DNA of 57,054 nucleotides from Chthonomonadaceae bacterium (GTDB lineage Bacteria; Armatimonadota; Chthonomonadetes; Chthonomonadales; Chthonomonadaceae), in NCBI GenBank assembly GCA_025352825.1, contig JANXSG010000036.1, forward strand, positions 1 to 57,054, in the 5' to 3' direction. The stretch's first letter is position 1; each line of letters starts with the position of its first letter. The notes below the pieces were generated by a model, which did no database searches, was not told the DNA's origin, and saw only the letters and a program-made list of their open reading frames with translations. Both the position numbers and the translations under genes were made by a program. Positions 34,535-44,714 of this stretch are shown here, piece after piece.

Positions 34535-34837
34535 ATGAATGAGTATCGAAGCGAGACGGGCAAGATCGGCAAACGTGGAGTCTTTACAATCCCAGCAAGA
34601 CTTCGGAAACGTTTCGGAATGGCAGACGGTTCCCTTATTATTGCTGAGGAGCGTGCGGACGGCATTCTGTTAAAGCCCGCTGTTGCCACTCCATTGGAAA
34701 CATACAGCAACGAACGTACGGCTGAGTTTCTTCTATCCAACGCTGTTGGTACCGCTGATTATGAGGCGGCTCAGCAAGAAGTGATGTCAATGGGGCTTGA
34801 TCCAGCTCGCATAACTCACAGCAAACCATCCCAATGA
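34535..34837 (+). CDS. AbrB/MazE-family antitoxin
   Basis: A 100-residue protein. The N-terminal swapped-hairpin DNA-binding domain is clear: GKIGKRGVFTIPARLRKRFG, MADGSLIIAEERADGILLKP. The C-terminal 50 residues, EAAQQEVMSMGLDPARI, would form the toxin-neutralising tail. Its stop overlaps the start of the PIN-domain gene (ATGA), the standard antitoxin-toxin order. The antitoxin appears complete although its toxin is broken. It is preceded by a palindromic promoter-operator. Confidence 0.87.
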   Translation: MNEYRSETGKIGKRGVFTIPARLRKRFGMADGSLIIAEERADGILLKPAVATPLETYSNERTAEFLLSNAVGTADYEAAQQEVMSMGLDPARITHSKPSQ

Positions 34838-34975
34838 TGAGGGTGTTCCTGGACGCAAATATACTATTTTCTGGTCACGGGTGATGTAACCCATTTCGGG
34901 CATTTGATCGGTCAAGATGTGGAAAGTGTGCAGGTTATGACTGCAAGTATGTTTCTAATGTTGGACATTCCCTAA
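34834..34975 (+). pseudogene. PIN-domain (VapC-like) toxin with internal deletion
   Basis: Starting inside the antitoxin stop, MMRVFLDANILFSG is the N terminus of a PIN nuclease with its first acidic residue. It hits a stop four codons later. In the next frame VTGDVTHFGHLIGQDVESVQ then VMTASMFL is the typical PIN C terminus with the last acidic motif (TGD). The 80-90 residues that normally lie between are missing, and the junction (about 34870) changes frame. The gene therefore cannot encode an active RNase. This is a deletion, not a point error. Confidence 0.85.
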
Positions 34976-35032
34976 TGAATCTTCGGGAATTTACTGACGA
35001 TATTGCGCATAGAAAGTCATGTTCTCTATTGT

Positions 35033-36472
35033 CTACACCCCGAACTTCTTTTGAACTAGCGAGCAGATATCGTGAACTACACTCTCCACCACTTCCTTGT
35101 CTGTACCCTGGGCCATCACCCGGATAAGAAGTTCCGTGCCGGAGGAGCGAACCGAGAGCCATTCCGGGCTGCCAAGTCGCTTCTGGCCATCTTGGATAGC
35201 TGTAGAAATCTCTGCATCCTTACGCCAGCCGATCTTAGTATGTACAGGAATACTCTTAAGCAGCTGCGGGCAGCTCTGCACAACGCTTGCCAATTCAGAG
35301 AGAGGAAGCCCCTGCTCTTTCATCACTAGCAGTACCTGAAGGGCAGTCACCAGCCCATCGCCAGTAGGGGTTAGCCCGGGGAGAAGTATATGCCCGCTCT
35401 GCTCACCACCAAGTGAAGCGCCTAGTTTATCCATTGCCTCCGCCACATACCTATCGCCCACATCTGTGCGATGCAGCTTGATATGCATCTTCTCAAGCGC
35501 TTTTTCGAGTCCCACATTACTCATGATCGTTGCCACCACGGTATCTCCAGTGAGCTCGCCTCGCCTTTTTAAATGGCCAGCTATGATAGCCATAATGCGG
35601 TCACCATCAACGATACCGCCTTTTTCATCCGCAAGGATCACACGATCCGCGTCGCCATCGAACGCAAGACCCGCGTGTGCGCCCACTTCGACAACTTTAG
35701 CCGCAAGATTACCAGGGCGCGTAGAACCGCATTCCAAGTTGATATTTACTCCGTTCGGCTCTGCATGTACAACAGTAAGATGAGATCCTGCAGCTGTGAA
35801 GATTTTAGGGCCCAGATGATGTGCAGCCCCATTGGCACAGTCCATTACCAGTCTCAGCCCGCCAAGCGGTTCGGAATCCGAGCCTCGTAGAGTCGACATT
35901 ACACGCTCAACGTATTCATCTAATGGGATGGTTGTCTCCACCACACGCCCGATATCTGCGCCCGTCGGACGAGGCAGGCTTTCAATACTGGCCAGAATAT
36001 CCGAGATTTCAGATTCCACTTCGTCAGGAAGTTTTTTGCCGTTCGGGCCAAAAAATTTGATGCCATTGTCGGGGAAGGGATTATGTGAGGCGGAAATTAC
36101 CACTCCCGCGGAAGCTCCGCGGGATAGTACAATCTGAGCGATGGCGGGGGTTGGCGCGACGCCCACATTCACAACATCCACACCCATGGATGCAAGTCCT
36201 GCTGCGATAGCTGCCTCCAGCATGTCGCCGGAAATACGAGTATCTCTGCCAATAATTACGATAGGGCGTTTCCCGAAAATTCCCAGATCTCCAGACGCCT
36301 GTCGTCTCAAGCCGTGCGAAAGGGTTTTACGAGAAGTATTGTAGGAGATTGCATCGTGGTTTCGCACCCAGTGGCCGGCGGCCATCCCGATACGAAGTGC
36401 CAGAATAGCAGTCAGGCTTTCATTCGCAATACCCCGGACGCCATCCGTGCCGAAAAGTTTTTCCTTGACCAT
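35033..36472 (-). CDS. glmM: Phosphoglucosamine mutase
   Basis: A 479-residue GlmM, which converts glucosamine-6-phosphate to glucosamine-1-phosphate for UDP-GlcNAc and cell-wall synthesis. Signatures are KLFGTDGVRGIAN, the phosphoserine loop VVISASHNPFPDNGIKFFG, the Mg loop LAFDGDADRVI, GGEQSGHILLP, and the phosphate-binding RSSGTELLIRVMAQG. Its ATG shares a base with the grpE stop (TGATG), so the two are translationally coupled. Length is slightly above the usual 445-450 because of an insertion near residues 45-65 (SRKTLSHGLRRQASGD). Confidence 0.96.
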   Translation of the reverse strand: MVKEKLFGTDGVRGIANESLTAILALRIGMAAGHWVRNHDAISYNTSRKTLSHGLRRQASGDLGIFGKRPIVIIGRDTRISGDMLEAAIAAGLASMGVDVVNVGVAPTPAIAQIVLSRGASAGVVISASHNPFPDNGIKFFGPNGKKLPDEVESEISDILASIESLPRPTGADIGRVVETTIPLDEYVERVMSTLRGSDSEPLGGLRLVMDCANGAAHHLGPKIFTAAGSHLTVVHAEPNGVNINLECGSTRPGNLAAKVVEVGAHAGLAFDGDADRVILADEKGGIVDGDRIMAIIAGHLKRRGELTGDTVVATIMSNVGLEKALEKMHIKLHRTDVGDRYVAEAMDKLGASLGGEQSGHILLPGLTPTGDGLVTALQVLLVMKEQGLPLSELASVVQSCPQLLKSIPVHTKIGWRKDAEISTAIQDGQKRLGSPEWLSVRSSGTELLIRVMAQGTDKEVVESVVHDICSLVQKKFGV

Positions 36473-37080
36473 CAGTCCTGCTTGACCTTAACAAGGGAGG
36501 GACGCAGGACTTTTTCGTGCAGGATATACCCACGCTGAACCTCTTCGGCCACAGTATTGGGGGGAAGGTCGTCGTCTTCAGCGTGCCCAATGGCTTCGTG
36601 ATAGTTAGGATCGAATTCCTTACCCAGCGCTTCGATATGAGAAACACCGGCGCTCTGCAGAAAAGTGTGGAGCTGTTTGAGAGTGCCGTTTATCCCACTT
36701 ACCAGAGCATCTAGGTTACTCGTCTGTTCGGCAGCTTTAAGCGCTCTTTCGAGGTTATCAACTATCGGAAGAAACGATTTGATGAGATCGGTATTCGCAG
36801 TTTTGAGGATGGTTTTGTACTCCTCATCTCTTCGGCGACGGTATGTCTGATAGTCCGCCTGAAGGTAGATCAGTTTTTTCTCCTGATCGTCCGCCTTGTG
36901 ATTCGCCTTCACCAGCTCCTGCTTTAGCTCGGCTATATTTGCTTCGGCAGCGCTGAGGGTTTCTGCCAGAGATTGATCGCTAAACAGAAGGGGTTGTTCC
37001 AGATCCTCGTCCTGGTGCACTGGAGCGCCTTCACTAATTTCGTCCAGTATTTCCATCTTACTTGACTTGGGATGCATCAT
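36472..37080 (-). CDS. grpE: Nucleotide exchange factor GrpE
   Basis: A 202-residue GrpE, the nucleotide exchange factor of DnaK. It has an acidic N-terminal tail, a coiled coil (AEANIAELKQELVKANHKAD, then EKKLIYLQADYQTYRRRRDE) and the head domain FLPIVDNLERAL, FDPNYHEAIGHAEDD, VAEEVQRGYILHEKVLRPSL. It follows hrcA and is fused translationally to glmM. No dnaK or dnaJ lies in the window, so the heat-shock operon is split here. Confidence 0.95.
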   Translation of the reverse strand: MMHPKSSKMEILDEISEGAPVHQDEDLEQPLLFSDQSLAETLSAAEANIAELKQELVKANHKADDQEKKLIYLQADYQTYRRRRDEEYKTILKTANTDLIKSFLPIVDNLERALKAAEQTSNLDALVSGINGTLKQLHTFLQSAGVSHIEALGKEFDPNYHEAIGHAEDDDLPPNTVAEEVQRGYILHEKVLRPSLVKVKQD

Positions 37081-37241
37081 ATTTTTAAATCTCCTTCAAT
37101 AATAGTAAGCAAATAAGGCGACCTATGTAGACTTCCGCACTCATGGGCAGAGATGTCTTCAAATATTGGCCGCCGCTGTGGATTCTTTTGATTTCACAAT
37201 ATCAAACAATGCTTTCAGTGAAATATCACGAGTAGCAATCT

Positions 37242-38279
37242 TTACGAAAGATACATGCTCGTCAGCATGGATGAGAGGTTATGCGCCATCAAAGCAACCG
37301 CCGCCGCTGATCTATCGTAGTTCATACGTGTGGGGCCGACCACACCGATACATCCTGCCGGTCGGGACCCTATAAGATACGATGTGGAGATAATACTGCA
37401 CTCCTGCATCGCGGCATACTCATTTTCCGCCCCTATGATGATAGTAATACTGCAGCCACTAAGTGTGCGTGTAAGCATATTGTAGAGTTCACGCCGCTGC
37501 TCTAAAGCCGATAGCAGACTATCGAGCCGCTGCATATCCTGGAATTCGGGCTGACGCAAAAACTGTGTCGCGCCTTCGAGAAAAACCCTCTTTTCGGTCA
37601 GAGCCTGCGCCATTTTAAATATCACCGAAAATAACTTATTCAGAATAGCAGCATATTCACCCACTTCACTCGGGAAGCTGCATGGCTGTTTCATCCGTCC
37701 AATCTCTTCCAGCTCATGCGCGGAGACAATGGAGTTGATATAGTTATTTAACTGTGTTAAAGCTGTATCCGATGGGACTGTTTTTGTATCTACAAGCCGA
37801 TGTTCTACATGCCCTGTGGAGAGCAGCACCACCAATAGAATGTGTCTGGGACTGGCAATGCTTACTATGACGCTGCGGAGGCTCGAACTTTCGGTGGAAG
37901 GATCTGTCGCTAGAGAGGGATATAGTGTAATTCCAGAGAGTATTTTGCAGGTCTGCAGTATGAGATTTTCGATTTCCGTTTGGACTTTGCTCTGCCTATT
38001 GTGTACCTGCTTGACTTCTTCAGAAGTTAACGCCGCAGGAGCATCCATCACTTCATCCACATAGTAACGATAACCCCGATCGGTTGGTATCCTTCCGGCG
38101 GACGTATGCGGCTGAACAAGATAACCCATCTCCGACATCTCGGCCATCTCATTCCGAACTGTCGCAGATTTGCATCCAAGATTGTAGAATTCAATCAGAC
38201 GGTCGGAGCCTACTGGCTTCGTTGTCATAACATAATCGTTCACAATTGCTTGTAAAATACGTTCTTTGCGGATATCCAT
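37242..38279 (-). CDS. hrcA: Heat-inducible transcription repressor HrcA
   Basis: A 345-residue HrcA, repressor of class I heat-shock genes, normally bound to CIRCE elements and helped by GroEL. The wHTH shows RKERILQAIVNDYVMTTKPV, SATVRNEMAEMSEMGYLVQP, HTSAGRIPTDRGYRYYVDEV, all family hallmarks. The C-terminal GVVGPTRMNYDRSAAAVALM is also typical. The start MDIRKERIL at 38279 fits the family length; a frame 35 codons longer does not. A good promoter lies at 38390-38418. I find no CIRCE element between promoter and gene. Confidence 0.95.
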   Translation of the reverse strand: MDIRKERILQAIVNDYVMTTKPVGSDRLIEFYNLGCKSATVRNEMAEMSEMGYLVQPHTSAGRIPTDRGYRYYVDEVMDAPAALTSEEVKQVHNRQSKVQTEIENLILQTCKILSGITLYPSLATDPSTESSSLRSVIVSIASPRHILLVVLLSTGHVEHRLVDTKTVPSDTALTQLNNYINSIVSAHELEEIGRMKQPCSFPSEVGEYAAILNKLFSVIFKMAQALTEKRVFLEGATQFLRQPEFQDMQRLDSLLSALEQRRELYNMLTRTLSGCSITIIIGAENEYAAMQECSIISTSYLIGSRPAGCIGVVGPTRMNYDRSAAAVALMAHNLSSMLTSMYLS

Positions 38280-38389
38280 CGGGTGTTTCTGACGATGCTT
38301 TGAATGCACTCTTGATTTTGTGATGATGGTAGATTTGCGCCTATCTCCAGGCACAGGCTTCGATTGAATATATACTGCCAACAATATCT

Positions 38390-38418
38390 ATTATAATCCT
38401 GAAGACGGGGCTTGTCAA
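38390..38418 (-). promoter_or_regulatory. Sigma70-type promoter of hrcA-grpE-glmM
   Basis: Read on the minus strand: TTGACA, 17 bases, TATAAT, both boxes perfect. The expected transcription start is near 38382, about 100 bases before the hrcA start. No TTAGCACTC-N9-GAGTGCTAA element overlaps it. Confidence 0.75.
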
Positions 38419-38657
38419 GTATGAGAACTCGGAGGTGATCTCAATATAATCCAACCTAACAAAGCGGGTGACTTCATTTTTTGGTGATAGGAAACTAGAT
38501 GACGACAGTACACAGCCAACTTTTTGATTCTTCAGCACTGTAATGATTTAAAGTTGTACCGTCAATAATACGGAGTAGACCTGCACACAAATACGTGTTC
38601 AGGCGTAGAACATCGTCGTTCTCTTCGAGCGATGTTACTCGGAATAAATGAGATAAA

Positions 38658-41198
38658 ATGTCCAAACTATTCATTCCTGTCGTGGCCCTGATGAATCGGC
38701 TGCGTTTTCCCCTCAAGTTTGCATTAATTGGATTCGTGTTCCTGATACCCCTAGCCGTCGTAAGCTATTTCTTTCAGAAAGAGATCAATCAAGGAATCGA
38801 GTTTGCAACTCTCGAATGTCAGGGAGTCGCTTATGAACGCCCGACTATGAAACTGTTGAATGATACGCTGAAGCATAAGGAGTTGGTAAACATACACCTC
38901 CTCACAAAAAATACTAATATCGAAGCGATTACAGCGATGCAGAACACCATTGAGGAAGACATCCAGGTAGTGAATACCGTAGATGGTCTGTATAAAGATT
39001 CTTTGAAGGTGAGTAAGGATTGGAAGAAACTGAAAGATGAGTGGCATGTCCTCAAAGAACATACCTTAAGTTTTAACGTACAGCAGAACTTCGATGAGCA
39101 TGGGACCTTCATAAACAACCTGAACAGTTTAATTACGACTATAGGCAATGCATCCAATCTGATTCTCGACCCAGACGTGGACAGTTACTATCTTATGGAT
39201 ACCGTGTTGACCCAAATTCCACAAGTTGCGATGAATATCGGAAACACACGTGGACTTGCGTTGGGGGTACTTCAGCGTAAGGTATTGACACCAGATGAGA
39301 AAACTCAAATGGTTGTATTTAACAGCCAGATCAACACCCCACTAGGTACTGTACAGAGTGATTTACAGCAGGTTATCCAATACAACAGCAAACTTAAATC
39401 GCAGATAGATGATCCCGTGCAGAAGTTCCAAACAGCAGCAACATCATTCATAAACCTGGTGAGTACAAAGATTATTTCTGAGAAATCCATTCAGCTTCCA
39501 TCGAATGAGCTTCTCGATTCTAGCGATGCAGCGTATGCATCCATCATGGAGTATCACCAGGCTGGAATGAATTCGTTGGAGAGTCTATTAAATATTCGAC
39601 GCAATACTTACGTTCACCGCAGGAATGCGATGGATCTTCTGATCGCCTTTTGTTTGATTTTAGTCGTATATCTCTTTATTGGTTTCTACCGATCGATAAT
39701 TGGAAGTGTAGCACTTCTTTCAGAGGCAGTCAAACGTATCGGGCAGGGCGATTGCAGCCAGGAAGTTCATCTGGGTACTCGAGACGAGATCGGCAGCATG
39801 GAGACTGAATTGCAAATAGTGATGCAGAGTATGCGGGAGATGGCTTCTGCAACCGAGAGCATCGCAGCTGGTGATCTAACATCACGGATTTTAGTTCGCG
39901 GGGAGAAAGACACACTGGGTAATGCGTTTGCCCAGATGACGGAGAATCTGTATGAGCTCGTCGGTGAGGTTGTTAAGAGCGCTGAGAATGTCAGAAGTAT
40001 AAGCACCGCACTCTCTTCAGCAGCCACCCAAACCGGTCAGGCTGCAGTTGAGATTGCTTTCTCTATACAAGAAGTTGCACAGGCGGCCAGCCAATCTGCT
40101 GTGACAAGTCAGGAAGTTGCTGCAGCGAACGAGCAGCAGGCGCAAGCGGCTACGAAAGCCGCGGGAGCAATGGAAAGTCTTCAGGAAGCAGTAGCAAGAG
40201 TCCAGGATGGTGGAAAGCAGCAGCATCACGCTGCACAGCAAGCAGATTCAGGAATGCAGCAGGCGGCACATGCCGTTGAAGGTGTGGCCAAATCTGCACA
40301 GCAGATGGCGACTACCGCACAGCAGGCTGCCGACATTGCTCACACGGGCGGTAAAGCAGTGGAGAAGACCATCGACAGCATGACCCGCATCAAAGATCAA
40401 GTAGAAGCTGCATCTGAGCGAGTTGTCGAGTTAGGACAGAAAGGGCAGGAGATCGGGGCGATTATTGAGACGATCAACCAGATTGCAGAACAGACGAATC
40501 TATTGGCTCTCAACGCGGCAATTGAAGCCGCACGGGCAGGTGAACATGGTAAGGGTTTCGCTGTGGTTGCAGATGAAGTGCGAAAACTTGCAGAGCGAGC
40601 CACTTCAGCGACAAAAGAGATTGGAACATTGATCGGGAGTGTGCGATTAGGTGTGGAGACATCCGTACAGGCGATGCAGGAGAGTCGGAGAGAGGTTCTG
40701 GAAGGCGCGGCGTGCAGTGAGGAAGCCGGCAACGCCCTGGCTCAGATTCTCGAAGCAGCGGAAAAAGTTGCTTCAGAGGTACAGGGAGTGACAGCTACTT
40801 CACAGGAGATGGCGGCATCAGTACAGACCGTACGAGCTGCTGTATCCACAGTGTTGGATGTGGCCGAAGAGAACGAATGCTCTGTCAAGCAGATGGCTGT
40901 TCAGGCGGAACTCGTGTCTAATTCCATCACGACAGTAGCGTCCAACAGTCAACAGACGGCAGCCGGAGCGGAGGAGATGGGCGCATCTGCTGAGGAAGTA
41001 GCAGCAAATACTCAGACTGTATCTGCAGCTATAAAAGTACAGACAGCCAGTGTTGAGGAAGTAAGCGCCTCTGTCATCGAATTGAAAGAAATGGCCATCA
41101 GATTACAATCACTTGTCAGTCAGTTCAAGTTGGATAATGACCAAACGACTACCGAACTCCCCCGACAGACCAAAGGAGCTTTTCGTAAGGCAGCATAA
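38658..41198 (+). CDS. Methyl-accepting chemotaxis protein
   Basis: An 846-residue chemoreceptor. One membrane segment is at about 20-42 ([19 protein letters not shown]) and a second at about 332-352 ([18 protein letters not shown]). They bracket a 290-residue, mainly helical periplasmic sensor. HAMP-like sequence follows ([20 protein letters not shown] and a second unit [20 protein letters not shown]). The signalling hairpin tip is intact: [40 protein letters not shown]. No CheA, CheW or methyltransferase genes lie nearby, so it serves a system encoded elsewhere. The ligand is unknown. Confidence 0.94.
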   Translation: MSKLFIPVVALMNRLRFPLKFALIGFVFLIPLAVVSYFFQKEINQGIEFATLECQGVAYERPTMKLLNDTLKHKELVNIHLLTKNTNIEAITAMQNTIEEDIQVVNTVDGLYKDSLKVSKDWKKLKDEWHVLKEHTLSFNVQQNFDEHGTFINNLNSLITTIGNASNLILDPDVDSYYLMDTVLTQIPQVAMNIGNTRGLALGVLQRKVLTPDEKTQMVVFNSQINTPLGTVQSDLQQVIQYNSKLKSQIDDPVQKFQTAATSFINLVSTKIISEKSIQLPSNELLDSSDAAYASIMEYHQAGMNSLESLLNIRRNTYVHRRNAMDLLIAFCLILVVYLFIGFYRSIIGSVALLSEAVKRIGQGDCSQEVHLGTRDEIGSMETELQIVMQSMREMASATESIAAGDLTSRILVRGEKDTLGNAFAQMTENLYELVGEVVKSAENVRSISTALSSAATQTGQAAVEIAFSIQEVAQAASQSAVTSQEVAAANEQQAQAATKAAGAMESLQEAVARVQDGGKQQHHAAQQADSGMQQAAHAVEGVAKSAQQMATTAQQAADIAHTGGKAVEKTIDSMTRIKDQVEAASERVVELGQKGQEIGAIIETINQIAEQTNLLALNAAIEAARAGEHGKGFAVVADEVRKLAERATSATKEIGTLIGSVRLGVETSVQAMQESRREVLEGAACSEEAGNALAQILEAAEKVASEVQGVTATSQEMAASVQTVRAAVSTVLDVAEENECSVKQMAVQAELVSNSITTVASNSQQTAAGAEEMGASAEEVAANTQTVSAAIKVQTASVEEVSASVIELKEMAIRLQSLVSQFKLDNDQTTTELPRQTKGAFRKAA

Positions 41199-41466
41199 AT
41201 ATCCGATCCATTTCTCAACCCCTGTTGAGGTCGTTTGCACCATAGAAGTAAGATGCATGTTTTCAAGATACCAGCCGGTCAGCATTCCGAGAAGTAACAC
41301 ATGCATCGCACAATTCATTGATTGACTTTACATTGATAATTTCCGAGTGTTTTTAAACGGAAGACCTAAGAACGAATCTTCACCAAGTTTCCGCTTATAC
41401 AGGTTTTTAATCTCGGTCTTACCGAATTCTGTGATTTGGGATAAATTATCCCAGCCGATCACTGAA

Positions 41467-42546
41467 CTAATTTTTGAGTACGGTGGGCTGACGGAAGGAT
41501 CGTTCTGCCATATCGCTGGCATCTGTCGAGACAGGGGAATCCCGCCACAGCCAGCGCATCATGTCTGGTAATATTGCTCCGGCGAATTTCTGGCCGTGCA
41601 GATTCATGCCCCAGGAATAGTTGACATCATATCCCTTTTTCGTGAGCGCTTTCATAAGCCGGACATTCTGCAGAAACCAGTCCCACCTCTCATCGTAGAC
41701 ACCATTTCGAAATCCACGATTATCGTTGCGCCCATCACAAAGATAGATGCGTATCGGCTTCTTCCTAGTCGATAGCACGCGTTGAGTATAGACATCCCCG
41801 CCGTGAATATTCACGAAACTCCCCACATTGCTCAGCACTTTTCTAAACTCATTCGGGCGTTCCCAAGCGACCATAAAGGCAGCAATAGCTCCCGAGCTAG
41901 AGCCACCGATACCGCGCATCTCAGGGTCTTTCGAGATATTGTAATCCTTGTTCAGAGCCGGCATAAGCTCTTCGGTAATTACTCGGGCGTATTTATCGTC
42001 GGGCGTGTTGTATTCGACACCACGGTTGGTGAAGCCGTCCCCCCATCCAATTTTCGGTGATGGTTCGGGCTGCTCTGGAGTACGCCCGGGATTGATGAAT
42101 ACCCCGATCATCACAGGAATCTCTCGCCTGTAGATCAGATTATCCATTACATTCTGAGCTCGCATATCTGCATTTTCATCTTTGAAAGCTTGACCATCCT
42201 GAAATATCATGAGCGCTGCCGTAACTTTTGGATCGTACTGTGCTGGCACATAGATCCAGTAAGTATGCTGAGTGCCAGGATATACCATGCTGGGAATTAC
42301 ATATGGCCCTCGTATCTCACCTTTCGGAACTCCTTCGTGCTGCAGAGAATCTGGCCCTGTGCGATATTGGGAATCCGGGCTTGGCCCAGGCGGCATTGGT
42401 GGTGGGATTCTGGATTGTACCGGCTTGGTCACGGTTCCCGTTTGTATAGCTGTCGACTGCGAATGCACAGGCTGTGACAAAGATATAGCCACAGCTCCTA
42501 AGAACACAGCTCTAAATGTATAGCCATAGATTTTTTTCATTATCAA
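41467..42546 (-). CDS. Secreted esterase, enterochelin esterase/EstD-like
   Basis: A 359-residue alpha/beta hydrolase of the esterase D/enterochelin-esterase-like type. A signal peptide covers about the first 30 residues ([21 protein letters not shown]). A proline-rich linker precedes [20 protein letters not shown], the start of the fold. The nucleophile elbow is [14 protein letters not shown], and the likely catalytic histidine is in [18 protein letters not shown]. These enzymes cleave esters of siderophores, acetylated polysaccharides or feruloyl groups. With several glycosidase-like proteins in the window, polysaccharide de-esterification is plausible but unproven. A GGAGG-type site precedes the ATG. 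Confidence 0.87.
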   Translation of the reverse strand: MIMKKIYGYTFRAVFLGAVAISLSQPVHSQSTAIQTGTVTKPVQSRIPPPMPPGPSPDSQYRTGPDSLQHEGVPKGEIRGPYVIPSMVYPGTQHTYWIYVPAQYDPKVTAALMIFQDGQAFKDENADMRAQNVMDNLIYRREIPVMIGVFINPGRTPEQPEPSPKIGWGDGFTNRGVEYNTPDDKYARVITEELMPALNKDYNISKDPEMRGIGGSSSGAIAAFMVAWERPNEFRKVLSNVGSFVNIHGGDVYTQRVLSTRKKPIRIYLCDGRNDNRGFRNGVYDERWDWFLQNVRLMKALTKKGYDVNYSWGMNLHGQKFAGAILPDMMRWLWRDSPVSTDASDMAERSFRQPTVLKN

Positions 42547-42764
42547 CCTCCTTCAACTTGAGAATTTTTTGCTCACAAGGTGATTAGTAGCTTCATTACA
42601 TGATAGTCATGTTTTCAATTTACTCGCTTCCGATTCAAAACACCAATTTCTCGAGGAGTTTACGCTTCTACTATATTATAAAACGGATTTTTTTTACAAC
42701 CTGTTCAGCATATATTAATATACTCCTAGCTAACTTTACAATGACACACATGCTTCCGGAATCT

Positions 42765-42848
42765 CCATCTCTGGTACAATGATCACTTGGCTTCTGTGAA
42801 GCTGGTAGGTTGGGGAACGCGGTCAGACACCCATCGGGTACAATGCAG
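42765..42848. repeat. REP-like repeat (GGTCAGACACC type), outlying copy
   Basis: GTTGGGGAACGCGGTCAGAC then ACCCATCGGGTACAATGCAG at 42809-42848 closely matches the units at 45202-45371. A partial unit, ATCTCTGGTACAATGA, precedes it at 42766. Sequences of the GGTCAGACACC type are known near REP-associated tyrosine transposases; none is seen here. Confidence 0.55.
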
Positions 42849-42987
42849 TCTTGCAGGAAGTCTCGCATCGTCAATTTACGTTAGGATTATAAGTTTGATT
42901 TAGAAACAGAGAAAAAACGACTATCTGCAGCCTAAATTAAATCATCACGATTGCTTTACACACTCCTAATTATTTGAAGGTTCCAAG

Positions 42988-43931
42988 ATGCCAGAATCGT
43001 ACGCTAGATTATACAAACCTGTTTTGCAACAGGTTGTTGCAAAAGCAAATCGCAGCCTGTTGGTTTATTTCCAAGGTATACAAGCGCTTCGAGATAACCT
43101 CGACAACGACCCAGAATCTAAAACGCGTAATCTGGTGGTGACAGTCGATGGAGCATATACCAACCGAGAAGTGTATAAATCGACCCCTAAGCATACGGTC
43201 ATCATTGGAAGAATACGCAAGGATGCCCAGTTCTTTGGAAAGTCAGAGAAGCGGGAACAGGGAAGAGGGCGGAAGCGCCTATACGGTGAGAAGCTGCCGA
43301 CACCGGAAGCAGTAAGGCAAGATGAAGAGATACCATGGCAGCAGATAGTCGCATATGCAGCGGGCAGTCAGTCCATGTTCGGTGTTAAGATTGTTAAAGG
43401 TGTGCGATGGAAACCGGCAGGAGGATGCAATCTAGCTAATGGTCATTCATCCTGTAGGCTACAGACCAACAAAGGGGAGCAGAATGCTGTACCGTGAGCC
43501 AGGATATCTGATATATACAGAAGCTGAATTACCAGTAGATCAGCTTCTCCAGGCGTATCTATGGAGATGGGAGATCGAAGTGAATTTCAGGGAAGAGAAA
43601 ACTGTGATGGGATTGGGGCAGGCACAGGTTAGAAAGAAGAATTCTGTCGAAAACACGAGTGCCTTCATCGTAGCTTGTTAAGCTATAATGCATGTAGCAG
43701 CATCAAAGATAGGGCTTAATAAGTACAGGACTGCCTCTGCCAAGGTGGAGAGAGCGGAAACCACCAACGAGATGCAGCACGAACCAATTGATAAGCAGAA
43801 TTAGAGCAGAAATGTGGGGGCGGGCATTAAATCTGAATAAAAGTGGCTTTGAGTCTACAATATCCATATTGCAAAGCCCTCAAAATTCAATCGGCACATT
43901 TGCGTCAGCCGTATTATACGCTTTTCAATAG
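42988..43931 (+). pseudogene. DDE transposase remnant, multiply broken
   Basis: Fragments of one transposase lie in order: VVTVDGAYTNREVYKSTPKH (first catalytic Asp), IIGRIRKDAQFF, GVKIVKGVRWKPAGG. A frameshift near 43435 follows, then VIHPVGYRPTKGSRMLYREP and YLWRWEIEVNFREEKTVMGL (catalytic Glu). A stop at 43679 is followed by ASKIGLNKYRTASAKVERAE. A further shift near 43765 leads to LISRIRAEMWGRAL and IGTFASAVLYAF plus stop at 43931. At least two frameshifts and one nonsense codon are present, and the N terminus appears truncated at 42988. The family resembles IS4/IS701-type DDE transposases. I could not find convincing terminal inverted repeats. Confidence 0.82.
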
Positions 43932-43992
43932 CCAAACATGAGTTTGTCGTAATATTACTACGGCTCTCCACTCATTTCTCAAGGAAAACGCT

Positions 43993-44714
43993 ATGCTCAA
44001 CAGTACTCTTTTCAGAATCGCTTTTCTTTTCGCACTTGGCAATCTGTCCCTCACTCGTGGGATGGCACAGGTCACCTACGGAAACATGCCGACTACCTCA
44101 ATTTTTACAACTATCATTTATACATCCAACACTATTGGCGAACATAACCGCTATCTTCTGCTGGCGAACAGTCCGCAGACCACTACGGCATCGGGATTGA
44201 AAGCAGGGGGTATCCTCTGCGCCGACTCCTACAAATATGCCAACCCTGACAAGAACAGTTTGGTGGTCAAAGGAAAGCTGGCTGTCGGCTACCCCATCCT
44301 GCTCCTTAAACCTTCGCCGTCAATGGATCGACCTATTCCAGTGCTGGCTACATTAGCTCAGATGCCCGCTGGAAAACGAATGTCACCACTTTCGATAATG
44401 CACTGGATACAATACTGAACCTACGAGGAGTCTCATTCGATTGGAAGCCGACTGAGGGCATGAACTTCCTCGGTGGAAAGCAGATCGGCTTTATCCCGCA
44501 AGAGATGGAGAAGGTTTTGCCGGAGCTGGTCAGCACGGACAGTTAGGGCTACAAATCCGTCGCATACGCCAACGTCATTCCTATCCTCGTCGAAGCAGTC
44601 AAAACGCTTAAGAATGATAATAATGCCCAGGCAAAGTGTCTTGCCGATATTGAATCCAAGAATGTGGAACTCGAAGCCCGTCTCGCACGCCTCGAATCTG
44701 CTTTCAAAGTATAG
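43993..44714 (+). pseudogene. Secreted protein with S74-type C-terminal chaperone domain, broken
   Basis: The 5' part starts at 43993 with GGAAAAC upstream and a signal peptide (LFRIAFLFALGNLSLTRGMA). It continues with AGGILCADSYKYANPDKNSL, as in bacterial structural or tail-fibre-like proteins. The frame shifts near 44370. The next frame encodes RWKTNVTTFDNALDTILNLR, GVSFDWK, QIGFIPQEMEKVLPELVSTD, a TAG stop at 44544-44546, then GYKSVAYANVIPILVEAVKT and a coiled-coil tail. This C-terminal part is the intramolecular chaperone/auto-processing (peptidase S74) domain. One shift and one stop inactivate it. Confidence 0.78.

Noticed and set aside
37242-38400. CIRCE element near hrcA
   Set aside because: No TTAGCACTC and GAGTGCTAA pair was found by eye; the GCACTC near 38306 has no partner.
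42550-43990. Complete insertion sequence with terminal inverted repeats
   Set aside because: The transposase is identifiable, but I could not see matching ends or a target duplication around it.
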